Shown piece after piece: positions 1 through 9,361 of a DNA stretch of 64,000 nucleotides (position 1 is the stretch's first letter; every line of letters starts with the position of its first letter). Below the pieces are notes generated by a model, which saw only the letters and a list, made by a program, of their open reading frames with translations, was not told where the DNA came from and searched no databases. A program made the position numbers and the translations under genes. This stretch comes from Verrucomicrobia bacterium LW23 (GTDB lineage: Bacteria; Verrucomicrobiota; Verrucomicrobiia; Methylacidiphilales; UBA1321). The stretch spans positions 434,001 to 498,000 of the forward strand of contig QAZA01000056.1 in the NCBI GenBank assembly GCA_003054695.1. The letters run 5' to 3'.

Positions 1-359
1 AGCTTATCGACAAAGCCGGCCGCGGCGTCCTGGTTTATATGCGGCAAGAGGGCCGCGGCATCGGCATCGCCAACAAAATCCGCGCCTACAAACTGCAGGA
101 GCAAGGCCTGGACACGTTGGAAGCCAACATCCACCTGGGCTTCCCCGGCGACCTGCGGGAGTACGGCCTCGGCGCGCAGATTCTAACGCACCTCGGCGTC
201 AAGAACATCCGCCTGATGACCAACAACCCCAAGAAAGTCATCGGCCTCGCCGGCTACTGCCTCAAAATAGTCGGCACCGAACCCATCCGCATCCCCCCCA
301 ACGAGCACAACAAAGAGTACCTGCTGACGAAGAAGCTGAAGATGGGGCATATGTTGTAG
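1..359 (+). CDS. ribA: GTP cyclohydrolase II, C-terminal part (RibA or RibBA), cut by window edge
   Basis: The reading frame is open from base 3 and ends at TAG 357-359, so only the last ~118 residues are present and the true start lies outside. GTP cyclohydrolase II opens GTP to the pyrimidine precursor of riboflavin. Visible family motifs are [10 protein letters not shown], the [11 protein letters not shown] stretch, [18 protein letters not shown] and the C-terminal [12 protein letters not shown]. The zinc-binding cysteines would lie upstream of the window. It cannot be told whether an N-terminal DHBP synthase domain (RibB) is fused, as in many bacteria. The gene converges on a GxxExxY gene, with a large palindrome in between. 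Confidence 0.93.
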   Translation, partial: LIDKAGRGVLVYMRQEGRGIGIANKIRAYKLQEQGLDTLEANIHLGFPGDLREYGLGAQILTHLGVKNIRLMTNNPKKVIGLAGYCLKIVGTEPIRIPPNEHNKEYLLTKKLKMGHML

Positions 360-371
360 TCCAATCAAGTT

Positions 372-503
372 CCCCCTCTATCCCCACTTAGCGGCTTCGT
401 CCCCCTTCGTGCGAAACAATCTGATTCAGTCGCTGTAAAGGCTTCGGATCGCAGATAGTTTCGCACGAAGGGGGACGAAGCCGCTAAGTGGGGATAGAGG
501 GGG
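372..503. repeat. Large palindrome with 46-bp perfect arms (MITE/REP-like)
   Basis: Bases 372-417 and 458-503 are perfect inverted copies (46 bp each), separated by 40 bp. The arms read CCCCCTCTATCCCCACTTAG... on the left. It fills the gap between the convergent ribA and GxxExxY stop codons, so its transcript would form a long hairpin from either side and could stop both genes. No flanking T-run or open reading frame of note is present. Arm length and perfection are far beyond an ordinary terminator and suggest a recently inserted non-autonomous element. Confidence 0.85.
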
Positions 504-522
504 GAAACTGACGGAGGACCCT

Positions 523-921
523 TTAAGGATGGGAACGAGGTCTCCAATGATTGTTGATCAGGCGATGAACATTTCCTTTTAGCAGTGCGGCCCCAAAATT
601 AATAAGCAGGCCAAGGCGTATGTTGGAAAGCCTGATGTAGGTGATTGTTTGCTTTTTATGAACGCTCAGTAGTTGCTCTACAGATTTGAGCTCAATAAGT
701 ACCAGGTTTTCAACAATCAGATCAGCTCTGTAGGCATCTACAAAGCTTCGGTTACCATAGGTAAAGGAAATAGGCTTTTGTGTTTCCACATAGTATCCTT
801 GCCGTGTGAGCTCGTCGGCCAGCACGAGTTCGTAAACGGACTCGAGCAATCCTGGGCCCAACTCACAGTGGATTTCGTATGATTTTTGAATGATACGGCT
901 CGCAATGTGTTCTTCGTCCAT
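523..921 (-). CDS. GxxExxY family protein
   Basis: A 132-residue protein with the signature GPGLLESVYE (the GxxExxY motif) near residue 22 and the later core RADLIVENLVLIELKSVE. The conserved D and E-x-K resemble the PD-(D/E)XK nuclease fold to which this family (TIGR04256) is usually assigned; its cellular role is not established. The start is well supported: AGGA lies 8 bases upstream of ATG 921 and overlaps the TAG of nuoCD, whose stop is only 10 bases away, so the two genes are probably translationally coupled. Such proteins are common, patchily distributed and often multi-copy in Verrucomicrobia, Planctomycetes and Bacteroidetes; a link to complex I is not expected. Confidence 0.88.
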   Translation of the reverse strand: MDEEHIASRIIQKSYEIHCELGPGLLESVYELVLADELTRQGYYVETQKPISFTYGNRSFVDAYRADLIVENLVLIELKSVEQLLSVHKKQTITYIRLSNIRLGLLINFGAALLKGNVHRLINNHWRPRSHP

Positions 922-931
922 AGTCGTTATC

Positions 932-2998
932 CTACCGATCCACCTCCCCCAGCACGATGTCGATGCTGCCCAGGATGGTGACGGCGTCGGCGAGTTTGTG
1001 GCCGAGGCACATGTCTTCCAGCAGGGTGAGGTTGATGAGGGAGGGGGGGCGGACCCGGTAGCGGTAGGGCTTTGGCGTGCCGTCGCTTATGAGGTGGAAG
1101 CCCAGCTCTCCTTTCGGGCTCTCGATCCGGCTGTAAATCTGGCCGGCGGGCGGCTTGAAGTTGCGTAGTTTGTTGGGGGGCGGCGCCACGGGGCCTTCGG
1201 GGATGTCCTTGAGCGCTTGGCGCAGGATGTTGAGGGATTCGCGCATCTCCAGCAGGCGCAGCATAAAGCGGTCGTAGCAGTCGCCGATCTCGCCCAGGGG
1301 GACACGGAAGGTGAAGCGGTTGTAGATGCCGTAGCTGTCGACTTTGCGCAGATCGTAGTCCACACCGCTGGCGCGCAGGCACGGGCCGGTGATGCCCGCG
1401 TTGATGGCGTCGTCGCGGTGCAGGATGCCGATGCGCTGCGTGCGGGTGCGCACAATTTCGTTCTCCGTCAGCAGGCGCTCAAACTCGTCGAGGAACCGCG
1501 GGAAGCGGTCCACCAGTGCGCGGGTGCGGTCCAGCCAGCCGGGGGGCAAGTCCGCGCGGCAGCCGCCGAAGCGGAAGAAATTGCACATCATGCGCGCGCC
1601 GGTGGCCTGCTCAAAGAGATCCAGGATGTGCTCGCGCTCCTGCAGTGCATAAAGCAGGGGCGTGCCGATAGCGCCCAGATCGTTCAGCAAAAAGCCGGCC
1701 AGGGCCACATGGTTGACCAGGCGGGTGAGCTCGGCCGTGATGACGCGGATGTGCTCCGCGCGCTCCGGCACAGCCAGGCCCGCAAGTTTCTCCACCGCAG
1801 CCACATAGGCCCAGTTGTTGGTGAGCGAGCAGAAGTAGTCCAGCCGGTCCGTGTAGGGGATGGAGGAGAGCCACGTAATGCTCTCGGCCAGCTTCTCGTG
1901 ATTGCGGTGGAGGTAGCCAAAAACCGGCCGCAGTTTCACCACCGTCTCGCCGTCCAGAGTAACGTCCATGCGAAACACCCCGTGCGTGCTGGGGTGCTGC
2001 GGGCCCAGAGCCACCTCCATGAGAGAGGTTTGCAGATCCGAGCCCGCGTACAGCTGGCGGCTGGCCGGCGCCGTGCCAGCCGGCTTGCGCGAAGCTGAGG
2101 AGATGGGAAGCGCCGGATTCAGCCCGCGCGCCGTCGTCTCGCCAGTCTCGCCAATGGCGGCCGTAGCGGCGGCGGATGCGGCGAACGGCGACCACGGCGC
2201 GGCGGGGGAGGGGACCGGGGTGGTTGAAGTAGACGCCGGGGCCGAAGGCGAAGCTTGCCCGGCGGCCGGCTTCGCAGCGGTATCCGCGGGGCCGGGTGCA
2301 GCAGGCTGCGCGCCGACCGGGGCCGGTTTCAGCTTCTCCAGAAGCGCGCCGTGGGGGGTGGGTTCCCACTCGTAGTCGCTGGGCGCAACGTAGTCGCGGC
2401 GCATCGGGTATTCGGTAAACTCATCCCACATAAGCAGGCGGCGCGGATCGGGGTGGCCGAGAAAGGCGATGCCGAAGAGATCGAGCACCTCGCGCTCCTG
2501 CAGCTCCGTGCCGCGGTACACGCTTACCAGCGACGCCACGGCCGGCCGCTCCCGATCCGCCGCACGCTGCACAAGCAGGATGGGCTGCGTGAGCTTGCGC
2601 ACCATGGAGCCCAGGTGATAGACCACCTCCAACCCCGCAAAGTCATCCGCCACGGGCTCGGGAGGCGGCGCCGGCGGCACAGCGGCACTCGCAGCTGCGG
2701 CCGCGGCGGCATGCGCGTGCACGTGCGGGTAGCCGTGCGGATGTTGCGGGGGCTGGCGGGGCGGCAGCTCCAGGCAGTCCACCCCGGTAACGTTGGTTAC
2801 GTGGTCCAGCCGGTAGGCGGGGGAGTCGCGAAGGAAACGGGCCACGCGCAGCGCGCTGTCGGCGGGCACAAGCAGCGCCAGCTCCAGCCCGTGCGCATGG
2901 TGGCGCACTTGCACCTGTACCTCGGGAAAGGCCGAGCGCACTGTGTCGAGATCCGACGCGGTGTAGTACACCACGGGCCGGGCGGCGGGCAGGTTCAC
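932..2998 (-). CDS. nuoCD: NADH-quinone oxidoreductase, fused subunits C and D
   Basis: 688 residues forming the peripheral-arm C (30 kDa, about 1-225) and D (49 kDa, about 322-688) subunits of complex I, next to the quinone site. NuoC shows the [13 protein letters not shown] signature; NuoD shows [27 protein letters not shown] and the C-terminal [12 protein letters not shown]. Two inserts are unusual: residues 81-116 split NuoC with a His/Ala/Pro-rich stretch ([15 protein letters not shown]), and residues ~226-320 are a Pro/Ala/Ser/Thr-rich linker. The start is GTG, overlapping the TGA of the upstream lipoprotein as GTGA, with AAGGAAGG before it. No other nuo genes are adjacent on this strand except nuoN/nuoM beyond an opposite-strand gene. 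Confidence 0.95.
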   Translation of the reverse strand: MNLPAARPVVYYTASDLDTVRSAFPEVQVQVRHHAHGLELALLVPADSALRVARFLRDSPAYRLDHVTNVTGVDCLELPPRQPPQHPHGYPHVHAHAAAAAAASAAVPPAPPPEPVADDFAGLEVVYHLGSMVRKLTQPILLVQRAADRERPAVASLVSVYRGTELQEREVLDLFGIAFLGHPDPRRLLMWDEFTEYPMRRDYVAPSDYEWEPTPHGALLEKLKPAPVGAQPAAPGPADTAAKPAAGQASPSAPASTSTTPVPSPAAPWSPFAASAAATAAIGETGETTARGLNPALPISSASRKPAGTAPASRQLYAGSDLQTSLMEVALGPQHPSTHGVFRMDVTLDGETVVKLRPVFGYLHRNHEKLAESITWLSSIPYTDRLDYFCSLTNNWAYVAAVEKLAGLAVPERAEHIRVITAELTRLVNHVALAGFLLNDLGAIGTPLLYALQEREHILDLFEQATGARMMCNFFRFGGCRADLPPGWLDRTRALVDRFPRFLDEFERLLTENEIVRTRTQRIGILHRDDAINAGITGPCLRASGVDYDLRKVDSYGIYNRFTFRVPLGEIGDCYDRFMLRLLEMRESLNILRQALKDIPEGPVAPPPNKLRNFKPPAGQIYSRIESPKGELGFHLISDGTPKPYRYRVRPPSLINLTLLEDMCLGHKLADAVTILGSIDIVLGEVDR

Positions 2999-3723
2999 CT
3001 CTGGCCTTCCTTGGATGATTTGGTGGTGACCGGCGGCGGCGCCTTGGAGGTGAACTGGCCTTCCCGCTTGGGCGCCATCGCCCTGGACGGGTCAATCCAC
3101 CCCTTCTCCGCGCCATACTGGGAGATGAGGGCGACAATCATGCGCGCCGTGCGGATGGAGTCCTCCGAGAGGCCGCGGCCGGAGTTCATGACGGCGGTGG
3201 CCGCCATGGAGAAGGGATCGGCGTTAAAGATGGCGCCGGGTTCCGCATTGCTGCCACCGGTAGTCGTGGTGCTAAGTACCACGGGGGCGCCTTCACTGCT
3301 CAAGTCGCGCACCACAATCTGCGTCTCCATTTTGGTGCCGCCGGCGCCCAGGCCCACCACCATGCGCAGGGCGCGGCTGCCCTGGTACACGCGCACAAAC
3401 CTGCCGGTGAGAAGCCAGCCGTTGGCCGGCATGGTCTGGCCCGGGCGCAGATGTACGGAGGCGGTGATGTTTTTGTCAATGCGCTCCGCAATCGCATCCA
3501 CCACCATGTTGTTCACGTCGCGCTTAAAGGTGGCCAGGTCGGTGCCGGTACGGTCCACTTTCCAGTCGCCGGATTTCGTGTCGAAATCGGCCACATAAAT
3601 GCATACCGGTCTGGTATGGCCGGCAAGGTTGGACTTATGCACGTCCTTAACGCTTACAGAAGCGCATCCTGTTATCAGGCAAAGGATTGCCAACCAACAC
3701 GCAAAGGGAATCCAGCGCACCAT
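2995..3723 (-). CDS. Predicted lipoprotein, DUF4410-like
   Basis: 242 residues. The start at 3723 is chosen because it gives a clean lipoprotein signal: [20 protein letters not shown] with lipobox ITGC, cysteine at residue 20. The rest ([10 protein letters not shown]..., [39 protein letters not shown]) resembles DUF4410-type outer-membrane-associated lipoproteins, a family without known function. The C-terminus is Lys/Pro-rich. It overlaps nuoCD by four bases (GTGA), so it is the first gene of a lipoprotein-nuoCD-GxxExxY unit. A functional tie to complex I is not established; the overlap may only reflect compaction. Confidence 0.75.
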   Translation of the reverse strand: MVRWIPFACWLAILCLITGCASVSVKDVHKSNLAGHTRPVCIYVADFDTKSGDWKVDRTGTDLATFKRDVNNMVVDAIAERIDKNITASVHLRPGQTMPANGWLLTGRFVRVYQGSRALRMVVGLGAGGTKMETQIVVRDLSSEGAPVVLSTTTTGGSNAEPGAIFNADPFSMAATAVMNSGRGLSEDSIRTARMIVALISQYGAEKGWIDPSRAMAPKREGQFTSKAPPPVTTKSSKEGQR

Positions 3724-3860
3724 GCGCCTATTTGCGCACAATCGGAAGGCGGATGCAACACTGCTGTGGTTCAACCCGGAATCGTCCCGGCCAAGGTATC
3801 GCCATGCGCTTACGGCTTGCCAACGCGGGGCGGAATCCCTTCTCTGGAGCTTTTGCTGCA

Positions 3861-4571
3861 ATGATGGAGTGGCTATATCGCAAATGCGTGGAGTGGGCGG
3901 GGCACAAGCACAGCTTCTGGGTGCTGATGGCCATCTCGTTTGGCAACTCGTCGGTCTTCCCCGTTACGCCCTATATTCCGCTGGTGCCCATGTGCTATGC
4001 GCGGCCGGAGATGTGGCTGTGGTACGGACTGGGCAGCTCCCTCGCGTGTGTGCTGGGGGGAGTGGTGGGCTGGCTCATCGGCGCCGTCTTTTGGGATGCA
4101 GCCGCGCCGTTTGCCTATGCGTGGATCCCCGGCCTTACCCCGGCCGTTATCGAGAGCCTGCGGCCGGAGGCGGGCGCCGGGCTCTTTGTGGCGATAGCCG
4201 CGCTGGCCGTCAGCCCGGTTCCGTACAAGGTGGTGGCGATAGCCGCGGGCGTTTTTCAGGTGCCGCTGCCTCTCTTTCTCATCGCGTCGTTCGTCGGCCG
4301 CGCACCGCGCATGGTGGCCACGGCGGCGGTCGTCTCCTACGGAAGCGCCAGGTGCCGCGCGTTTATTGAGCGCCACCTGGTGGCCATTGCCATCGCTTCG
4401 GCGGTCGTGACAGTCCTGAGCTGGATGTACGGCTTGCCTCTGCTGCGGGCGCTGACGGGCAAAAGCGGCGGCGAGAAGGCGGCCGCGGCGCAAAGCGTAG
4501 CGCCCGCCGCGCTGCCGGCATCCACCAACGGCGGCGCGCCACCACCACAGGATTACCCTACATCTCGTTGA
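3861..4571 (+). CDS. YqaA/DedA-like (SNARE-associated) membrane protein
   Basis: 236 residues from the ATG pair at 3861/3864. The sequence has several hydrophobic segments and the family-like features FGNSSVFPVTPYIPLVPMCY near the N-terminus, LGGVVGWLIG, VSPVPYKVVAIAAGVF and a GRAPRMVATA segment, which match the YqaA branch of the VTT/SNARE-associated family (proposed lipid scramblases or transporters). The C-terminal 40 residues are an Ala/Gly/Pro tail. It is divergent from the lipoprotein-nuoCD unit (starts 138 bases apart) and its stop overlaps the nuoN stop by 14 bases tail to tail, so it interrupts the nuo genes. An upstream in-frame ATG at 3801 is possible but less likely. Confidence 0.8.
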   Translation: MMEWLYRKCVEWAGHKHSFWVLMAISFGNSSVFPVTPYIPLVPMCYARPEMWLWYGLGSSLACVLGGVVGWLIGAVFWDAAAPFAYAWIPGLTPAVIESLRPEAGAGLFVAIAALAVSPVPYKVVAIAAGVFQVPLPLFLIASFVGRAPRMVATAAVVSYGSARCRAFIERHLVAIAIASAVVTVLSWMYGLPLLRALTGKSGGEKAAAAQSVAPAALPASTNGGAPPPQDYPTSR

Positions 4572-6159
4572 GGCCCTGCGAGATAAGATCCAGCAAGGGC
4601 GCGGGCAAGAGGCCCGTGAACGCGAGCAGCAGCGCCAGCACCCAGAGCGCCAGAAGCTCCGGCAGCGCGCGTTTGGTTTCGTAATCCTGCCGCGCTAGGC
4701 AGAGGGCGCTGCGGATGGCGGTGGTGCCCCCGCGCTCGTCGGGATGGCCGTCGTCGGCAAAGGCGTCATGGCCATGCACTTCGGCGGCGGCGTTGGGCAA
4801 AGCGGCTCTGTCCTCGGTCACCAGTGCGGCTTTAAGGATGAGGAAGTAGTAGTACAGCGACACAGCGCTTGCCGCAAGGGCCAGGGCCACAAGGACATAG
4901 GGCAACCATGTCCAGGCCGGCGGCAACGCCGTGGCCCCGCCGATGGCGCTGGCAAACAGAAAGTACTTGCCGAAAAAGCCCGGCAGCGGGGGAATCCCCG
5001 CCAGCGTCGCCACCGCGCCCAGCAGCAGCGCGGCCAGCAAAGGCGAGCGTGTGGCGAGGCCGCGCAGGCCGTCGAGGGTGGCCGGGCGGCCCTGGCGCTC
5101 GCAGGCCAGCAGCACCACGCCAAAGGCTACCATCGTGGCCAGCACGTAGACGATGGAGTAGAAGACAGCCGTCGCAAAGCTCTCGCGCGTGCCGCCGGCC
5201 ACGCCGATAAGCGTGTACCCCGCGTGCACCACGGCGCTGTAGGCCAGCAGCCGCTTCAGCTCCACCTGACGCAGCGCGCCCACCGTGCCCAGCACCAGGG
5301 AGAGCGCCGCCATGCAGGAAAGCGCGGCGATCCAGTCGGCCTTCAGCAGCGGGTACTCCAGCGTGGGCAACAGGATCTGGATCAGCACCGCCAGCGCCGC
5401 CAGCTTGCTGGGCCCGGCAATCCATGCGACAACCGGAGTCGGCGCGTGGCGATAGGTCTCCGGCACCCAGTAGTGGAAAGGCGCCGAGGCCAGCTTGAAG
5501 CCAAGCCCCGCCAGCACAAAGAGATACGCCACCGTCAGCAACGAGGACGGCAGCGGCACGGACGCAAGCGCCGGGCTCATTTGCGAGAGCGAGAGCAGGT
5601 TAACTGCGCCGTACAGGTAGCTCAGTCCAAACAGGAAGAACGCGCCGGCCGTCGCGCCAAAGGTAAAGTACTTGAACGCAGCCTCCACCCCGCTGCGGGT
5701 GCGGTCCAGCCCCACCAGGCTGTACTGGCAAAGCGCTGTAAGTTCCAGCGCCAGAAAGATAAGCAGCAGATTGCGCGTGCTGACGGCCACGGCAACGCCT
5801 ATCGCCGCCAGCACTACCAGGGCATGGTACTCGCTGATGTGCTGGATGCGAGGCGCTCCGCGCGAGAAGATGAGGCAGATAATCGCCCCGCCATACACAA
5901 GTGCTTTGAGCGAAAGGGTATACGTCGTCGCCACAATCTGTCCGTCAAACAGCGTGCCGTCGGGGCGGTCCACCCGCAGCAGGATGAGGCTGGCAATCAC
6001 CGCCGTCAGCAACCCGCTGCAGCAAATGCGCAGCGCGGCGGGCTCGCGCACAAACGCGGGCTCGTGACGCAGGGCGCCGTAGTCATAGCCCAGGCACACC
6101 AGCAGCGCCACAAGCGCGGCCAGCTCGGGGGCCATCAGGTGCAGTAGGGTAAAGTCCAT
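4558..6159 (-). CDS. nuoN: NADH-quinone oxidoreductase subunit N
   Basis: 533 residues, about 14 membrane segments, an antiporter-like proton-pumping subunit of complex I. Family landmarks include LELTALCQYSLVG, the GVEAAFKYFTFGATAGAFFL block with its conserved lysine, APFHYWVPETYRHAPTPVVAW (TM7 region), ELKRLLAYSAVVHAGY and PPLPGFFGKYFLF. A soluble insert near residues 460-490 (VHGHDAFADDGHPDERGG) is longer than usual. It follows nuoM by 18 bases on the same strand, so nuoM-nuoN is an operon. The rest of the complex, including nuoL, is not in this window. Confidence 0.95.
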   Translation of the reverse strand: MDFTLLHLMAPELAALVALLVCLGYDYGALRHEPAFVREPAALRICCSGLLTAVIASLILLRVDRPDGTLFDGQIVATTYTLSLKALVYGGAIICLIFSRGAPRIQHISEYHALVVLAAIGVAVAVSTRNLLLIFLALELTALCQYSLVGLDRTRSGVEAAFKYFTFGATAGAFFLFGLSYLYGAVNLLSLSQMSPALASVPLPSSLLTVAYLFVLAGLGFKLASAPFHYWVPETYRHAPTPVVAWIAGPSKLAALAVLIQILLPTLEYPLLKADWIAALSCMAALSLVLGTVGALRQVELKRLLAYSAVVHAGYTLIGVAGGTRESFATAVFYSIVYVLATMVAFGVVLLACERQGRPATLDGLRGLATRSPLLAALLLGAVATLAGIPPLPGFFGKYFLFASAIGGATALPPAWTWLPYVLVALALAASAVSLYYYFLILKAALVTEDRAALPNAAAEVHGHDAFADDGHPDERGGTTAIRSALCLARQDYETKRALPELLALWVLALLLAFTGLLPAPLLDLISQGLNEM

Positions 6160-6177
6160 CGGGGTGGGGAAGGGGAG

Positions 6178-7674
6178 CTAGCGCCAACGCGTAGGGTAGT
6201 GGGCGACGATGGAATTTAGCCCTGACTCGATCTGCCGCAGCATGGGGGAGGGGTAGAGGCCGATCCACACGCTGAAGCCGAGCAGCAGGACGCAGATGGC
6301 GATCTCCCGCGGGTGCGGCGGCGCAAAGCGTTGCGGCCAGGGCACTTCCGGCGGCGGCTCGACACTCTTCTGGAAGAACGCCATGTGCAGGCGGGTGATG
6401 GTGTAGGCGGCCGTGAGGATGATGCCGACCCCCGCCAGGACGACCACCACATTCGCAATGGCCGGCTGGCGCCACGCGCCGATCAGGATGTGCAGCTCCG
6501 CCACAAAGCCGCTGAAGCCCGGCAGCCCCATGGCGGCCAGCCCAGCCACCACCGTAAAGGTGGCGATGACCGGCATGCGCTCGCCAAAGCGGTCGAACAC
6601 GGCCAGATCCCGCGTGTGCGTGCGCGAGTAAATAATGCCCGCCACCAGAGCAAAAAGCAGCGGGCTCAGCACGCCGTGCGAGAACATCTGCAGCACGGAG
6701 CCCGTCAGGCCGGTGCGATCCAGACTGCACAGGCCCAGCAGGACAAAGCCCATGTGGCTGACGCTGCTGTAGGCAATCACGTACTTGAAGTCGCGCTGCG
6801 CCAGCGCGGCCAGCGCGCCGTGCAAAATACCGGCCAGGGCCAGGATGGCGAACATCGGCGCCCATGCCTGCGCGCCGGCCGGCAGCGTGCCGATCGCCAT
6901 GCGCAGGCATCCGTAGGCGCCCAGCTTCATCACCACGCCCGCCAGCAGCATGCTCGCGGCGGGCGGCGCGGCCACGTGGCCTGTCGGCGCCCAGGTATGA
7001 AAGGGCCACATGCCGGCCAGGATGCCAAACCCGGTAAACAATACAGGAAAGATGGCGTACTGAAAGCCCTGCGAAAAGTTGGACGCGCGCGTGAGCTGCG
7101 TGATATCCAGCGTGGCGGAGCCTGAGCCGTAATACATCGCCAGAATGCTGAAGAGCACCAGCGTGCTGCTGGCAAACGAGAAAAGCGCCAGCTTCATCGC
7201 CGCGTAGGTGCGGCGCTCGCCACCCCATATGGCAATAAGGAAGTATTTGGGGATGATCGCAATCTCGTAAAAGATGAAGAAAAGCACCATATCCAGCGAG
7301 ATAAACACGCCGTACACGCCGCCGATCAGCACCAGGTACCACGCAAAAAACTCGCTGCGCCGGTGCTCCACGTCCCAGGAGATAAGCACGCCGGCAACGG
7401 CCACCAGGCCGGTCAGCACCATCATCGTAACGCTCACGCCGTCGATGCCCGTGCGCCACCAGATGGCCATATCCGGCACCCACGGCACGGCCACGACCTG
7501 CTGGAAGCCGCTCTGGCCGGGATCGTACATGCACCAGCAGGCCAGGGAGACGGACAGCCCGGCGGCCGCGGTGGCAAGCGCGATCCATCGCACCAGCCCG
7601 GGTGAGTGCCGCGGCAAAAACAGGCACAGCACCGCCGCTGCAAAACTCAGCAATGTGGGTACGATGGGCAGCAT
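6178..7674 (-). CDS. nuoM: NADH-quinone oxidoreductase subunit M
   Basis: 498 residues with about 14 membrane helices, a proton-pumping subunit of complex I. The start at 7674 (MLPIVPTLLSFAAAVLCLFL) gives the usual N-terminal helix; a longer in-frame extension to 7770 would add a charged, non-homologous stretch. Diagnostic motifs are FFIFYEIAIIPKYFLI (conserved glutamate), GGERRTYAAMKLALFSFASS, MWPFHTWAPTGHVAAPPAAS, VMKLGAYGCLRM and YSSVSHMGFVLLGL. No clear ribosome-binding site was seen. Transcribed away from ugd, with nuoN directly downstream. Confidence 0.95.
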   Translation of the reverse strand: MLPIVPTLLSFAAAVLCLFLPRHSPGLVRWIALATAAAGLSVSLACWCMYDPGQSGFQQVVAVPWVPDMAIWWRTGIDGVSVTMMVLTGLVAVAGVLISWDVEHRRSEFFAWYLVLIGGVYGVFISLDMVLFFIFYEIAIIPKYFLIAIWGGERRTYAAMKLALFSFASSTLVLFSILAMYYGSGSATLDITQLTRASNFSQGFQYAIFPVLFTGFGILAGMWPFHTWAPTGHVAAPPAASMLLAGVVMKLGAYGCLRMAIGTLPAGAQAWAPMFAILALAGILHGALAALAQRDFKYVIAYSSVSHMGFVLLGLCSLDRTGLTGSVLQMFSHGVLSPLLFALVAGIIYSRTHTRDLAVFDRFGERMPVIATFTVVAGLAAMGLPGFSGFVAELHILIGAWRQPAIANVVVVLAGVGIILTAAYTITRLHMAFFQKSVEPPPEVPWPQRFAPPHPREIAICVLLLGFSVWIGLYPSPMLRQIESGLNSIVAHYPTRWR

Positions 7675-7884
7675 TGTGTGATTGAACCTGGACCGGATGC
7701 GCCCCCGGCCGGAACCCGGGGGCAAAGGTACTAGATGAGAACCATGCGCCGCGCTCATGTCAAGGACCATTGGAGCCGGAATGCGCTACAGGCCAGGGGA
7801 GCGGAGGCCTTGCGGTGCACGCGCCCATTTCGCGATTATTCCGCTGGCGTCGGCCGCGCGGTTTGGCTATCGTCGCCGCTTCTC

Positions 7885-9174
7885 ATGAATCTGGCGATTA
7901 TTGGTTCCGGCTATGTCGGGCTTGTTACGGGCACCTGTTTTGCAGAGGTGGGTCATAACGTTATCTGCGTCGACAGCGACGCCGCAAAAGTGCGCACGCT
8001 GCGCGAGGGCCGGGTGCCTATCTACGAGCCCGGCCTGGAAGAGCTGATTGCCAAAAACGTGGCCGCCGGCCGCCTCTCCTTTACCACGGAAATTGCGGAA
8101 GCCGTTGCCAAGTCGCTGGTTATCTTTATCGCCGTACCCACGCCCCCGCAGCCGGACGGCAGCGTGGACCCCACTTATATTGAGCGCGTGGCCCGCGAAA
8201 TCGCCGCCGTGCTGACGGAGTACCGCGTCATCGTCGACAAAAGCACCGTGCCCGTCAAAACCGGCGAGCGCGTGGCCCAAACCATCGCCCGCTACAGCCA
8301 GGCCGGCGTGGAGTTCGACGTCGTCAGCAACCCGGAGTTCCTGCGCGAGGGCTCCGCCGTGGACGACCTGCTGCGGCCGGACCGCATCGTCATCGGCGCC
8401 TCTTCGGAGCGCGCGACGCAGATTATGAAGGACGTGTACGAGCCGTTCCACTCGCGCATGATGTGCACGGACCTGAACAGCGCAGAACTCATCAAGCACG
8501 CGTCCAACAGCTTCCTCGCGCTTAAAATCTCCTACATCAACGCCTTAAGCCGCATTTGCGAGGCCAGCGGCGCCAACGTGCAGATGGTGGCCGACGGCAT
8601 GGGCGCCGACAAGCGCATCGGCCGCGCGTTCCTGGATGCGGGCATCGGCTACGGAGGCTCGTGCTTCCCCAAGGATGTCTCGGCGTTTATCCACATTGCG
8701 GAGGAGTTGGGCTACGATTTCCGCCTGCTGAAGGAGGTCGAGGCGATCAACCGCTCGCAGCGCGACTACTTTCTGCGCAAAATCCGCGAGCGCCTCTGGG
8801 TCATCAAGGGCAAACGCATTGGCCTGCTGGGCCTGGCCTTTAAGGGCAACACCGACGACGTGCGCAGCTCCGTAGCTGTTGAAGTGGCGCAAGCCCTTGT
8901 GGCTGAAGGCGCTGAGCTGCGTGCCTACGATCCCAAGGCGATGGAAAAGGCGCGCCCGATTCTCCCGCAGGTTACCATGTGTGCCCGTGGCGAGGACGTG
9001 GCGGAAGGCGCCGAGGCGGTTATCATTGCCACGGAGTGGAGAGATTTCATCGGCCTGGACTGGGCCGCGATGAAGTCCGCCTGCGTAACGCCGCAGCTTT
9101 TTGATGGTCGCAATCTCCTTAACCCTCTGGAGATGAAGGCTTTGGGTTACGATTACGTGAGCATCGGCCGCTAA
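7885..9174 (+). CDS. ugd: UDP-glucose 6-dehydrogenase
   Basis: 429 residues. Oxidises UDP-glucose to UDP-glucuronate with two NAD+ for envelope and exopolysaccharide synthesis. The start MNLAIIGSGYVGLVTGTCF places the NAD-binding Rossmann motif GxGYVG at the N-terminus, as in the family; the frame is open upstream but those residues are not homologous. Other markers are AVPTPPQPDGSVD, KSTVPVKTG, SNPEFLREG, the catalytic-cysteine motif YGGSCFPKD and LGLAFKGNTDDVR. It stands alone, divergent from nuoM and followed by a promoter-like sequence for the next gene. Confidence 0.96.
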   Translation: MNLAIIGSGYVGLVTGTCFAEVGHNVICVDSDAAKVRTLREGRVPIYEPGLEELIAKNVAAGRLSFTTEIAEAVAKSLVIFIAVPTPPQPDGSVDPTYIERVAREIAAVLTEYRVIVDKSTVPVKTGERVAQTIARYSQAGVEFDVVSNPEFLREGSAVDDLLRPDRIVIGASSERATQIMKDVYEPFHSRMMCTDLNSAELIKHASNSFLALKISYINALSRICEASGANVQMVADGMGADKRIGRAFLDAGIGYGGSCFPKDVSAFIHIAEELGYDFRLLKEVEAINRSQRDYFLRKIRERLWVIKGKRIGLLGLAFKGNTDDVRSSVAVEVAQALVAEGAELRAYDPKAMEKARPILPQVTMCARGEDVAEGAEAVIIATEWRDFIGLDWAAMKSACVTPQLFDGRNLLNPLEMKALGYDYVSIGR

Positions 9175-9268
9175 CGGCGGCCCGGGCGGGGAGGGGGCGC
9201 GAGAGACGCGCGGGCGTGATTCATCCGTATAGAAGCGACGGAGATTTGAAATTCTCAGCCCGCTGAGG

Positions 9269-9297
9269 TTTACCTCGCGCCGGAAAACTGCTATAGC
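9269..9297 (+). promoter_or_regulatory. Sigma70-type promoter before the disordered giant protein
   Basis: TTTACC at 9269-9274, a 17-base spacer and TATAGC at 9292-9297 match the housekeeping -35/-10 layout. The predicted start of transcription near 9303 leaves a leader of about 58 bases before ATG 9362, which also argues against the in-frame TTG codons at 9302. A small inverted repeat CTCAGC-CC-GCTGAG (9254-9267) touches the upstream edge of the -35 box and could be a regulator site. Confidence 0.5.
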
Positions 9298-9361
9298 ATG
9301 GTTGTTGTGTCGTACCGTGCCCCGCTCACCTGCAGCGGTGGACATTGCCCGCACTTTCCCT

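Noticed and set aside
365-547. 60-codon open frame within the first palindrome
   Set aside because: Made up of the palindrome arms; symmetrical sequence gives open frames by chance.
2255-3598. 447-codon open frame on the plus strand
   Set aside because: Opposite nuoCD and the lipoprotein gene, which both have clear homology motifs and starts.
4744-6147. 467-codon open frame on the plus strand
   Set aside because: Antisense to nuoN; Arg/Gln/His-rich translation without membrane segments.
9302-9361. Upstream TTG starts for the disordered giant protein
   Set aside because: They coincide with the predicted transcription start of the TTTACC-N17-TATAGC promoter, leaving no leader; ATG 9362 fits better.
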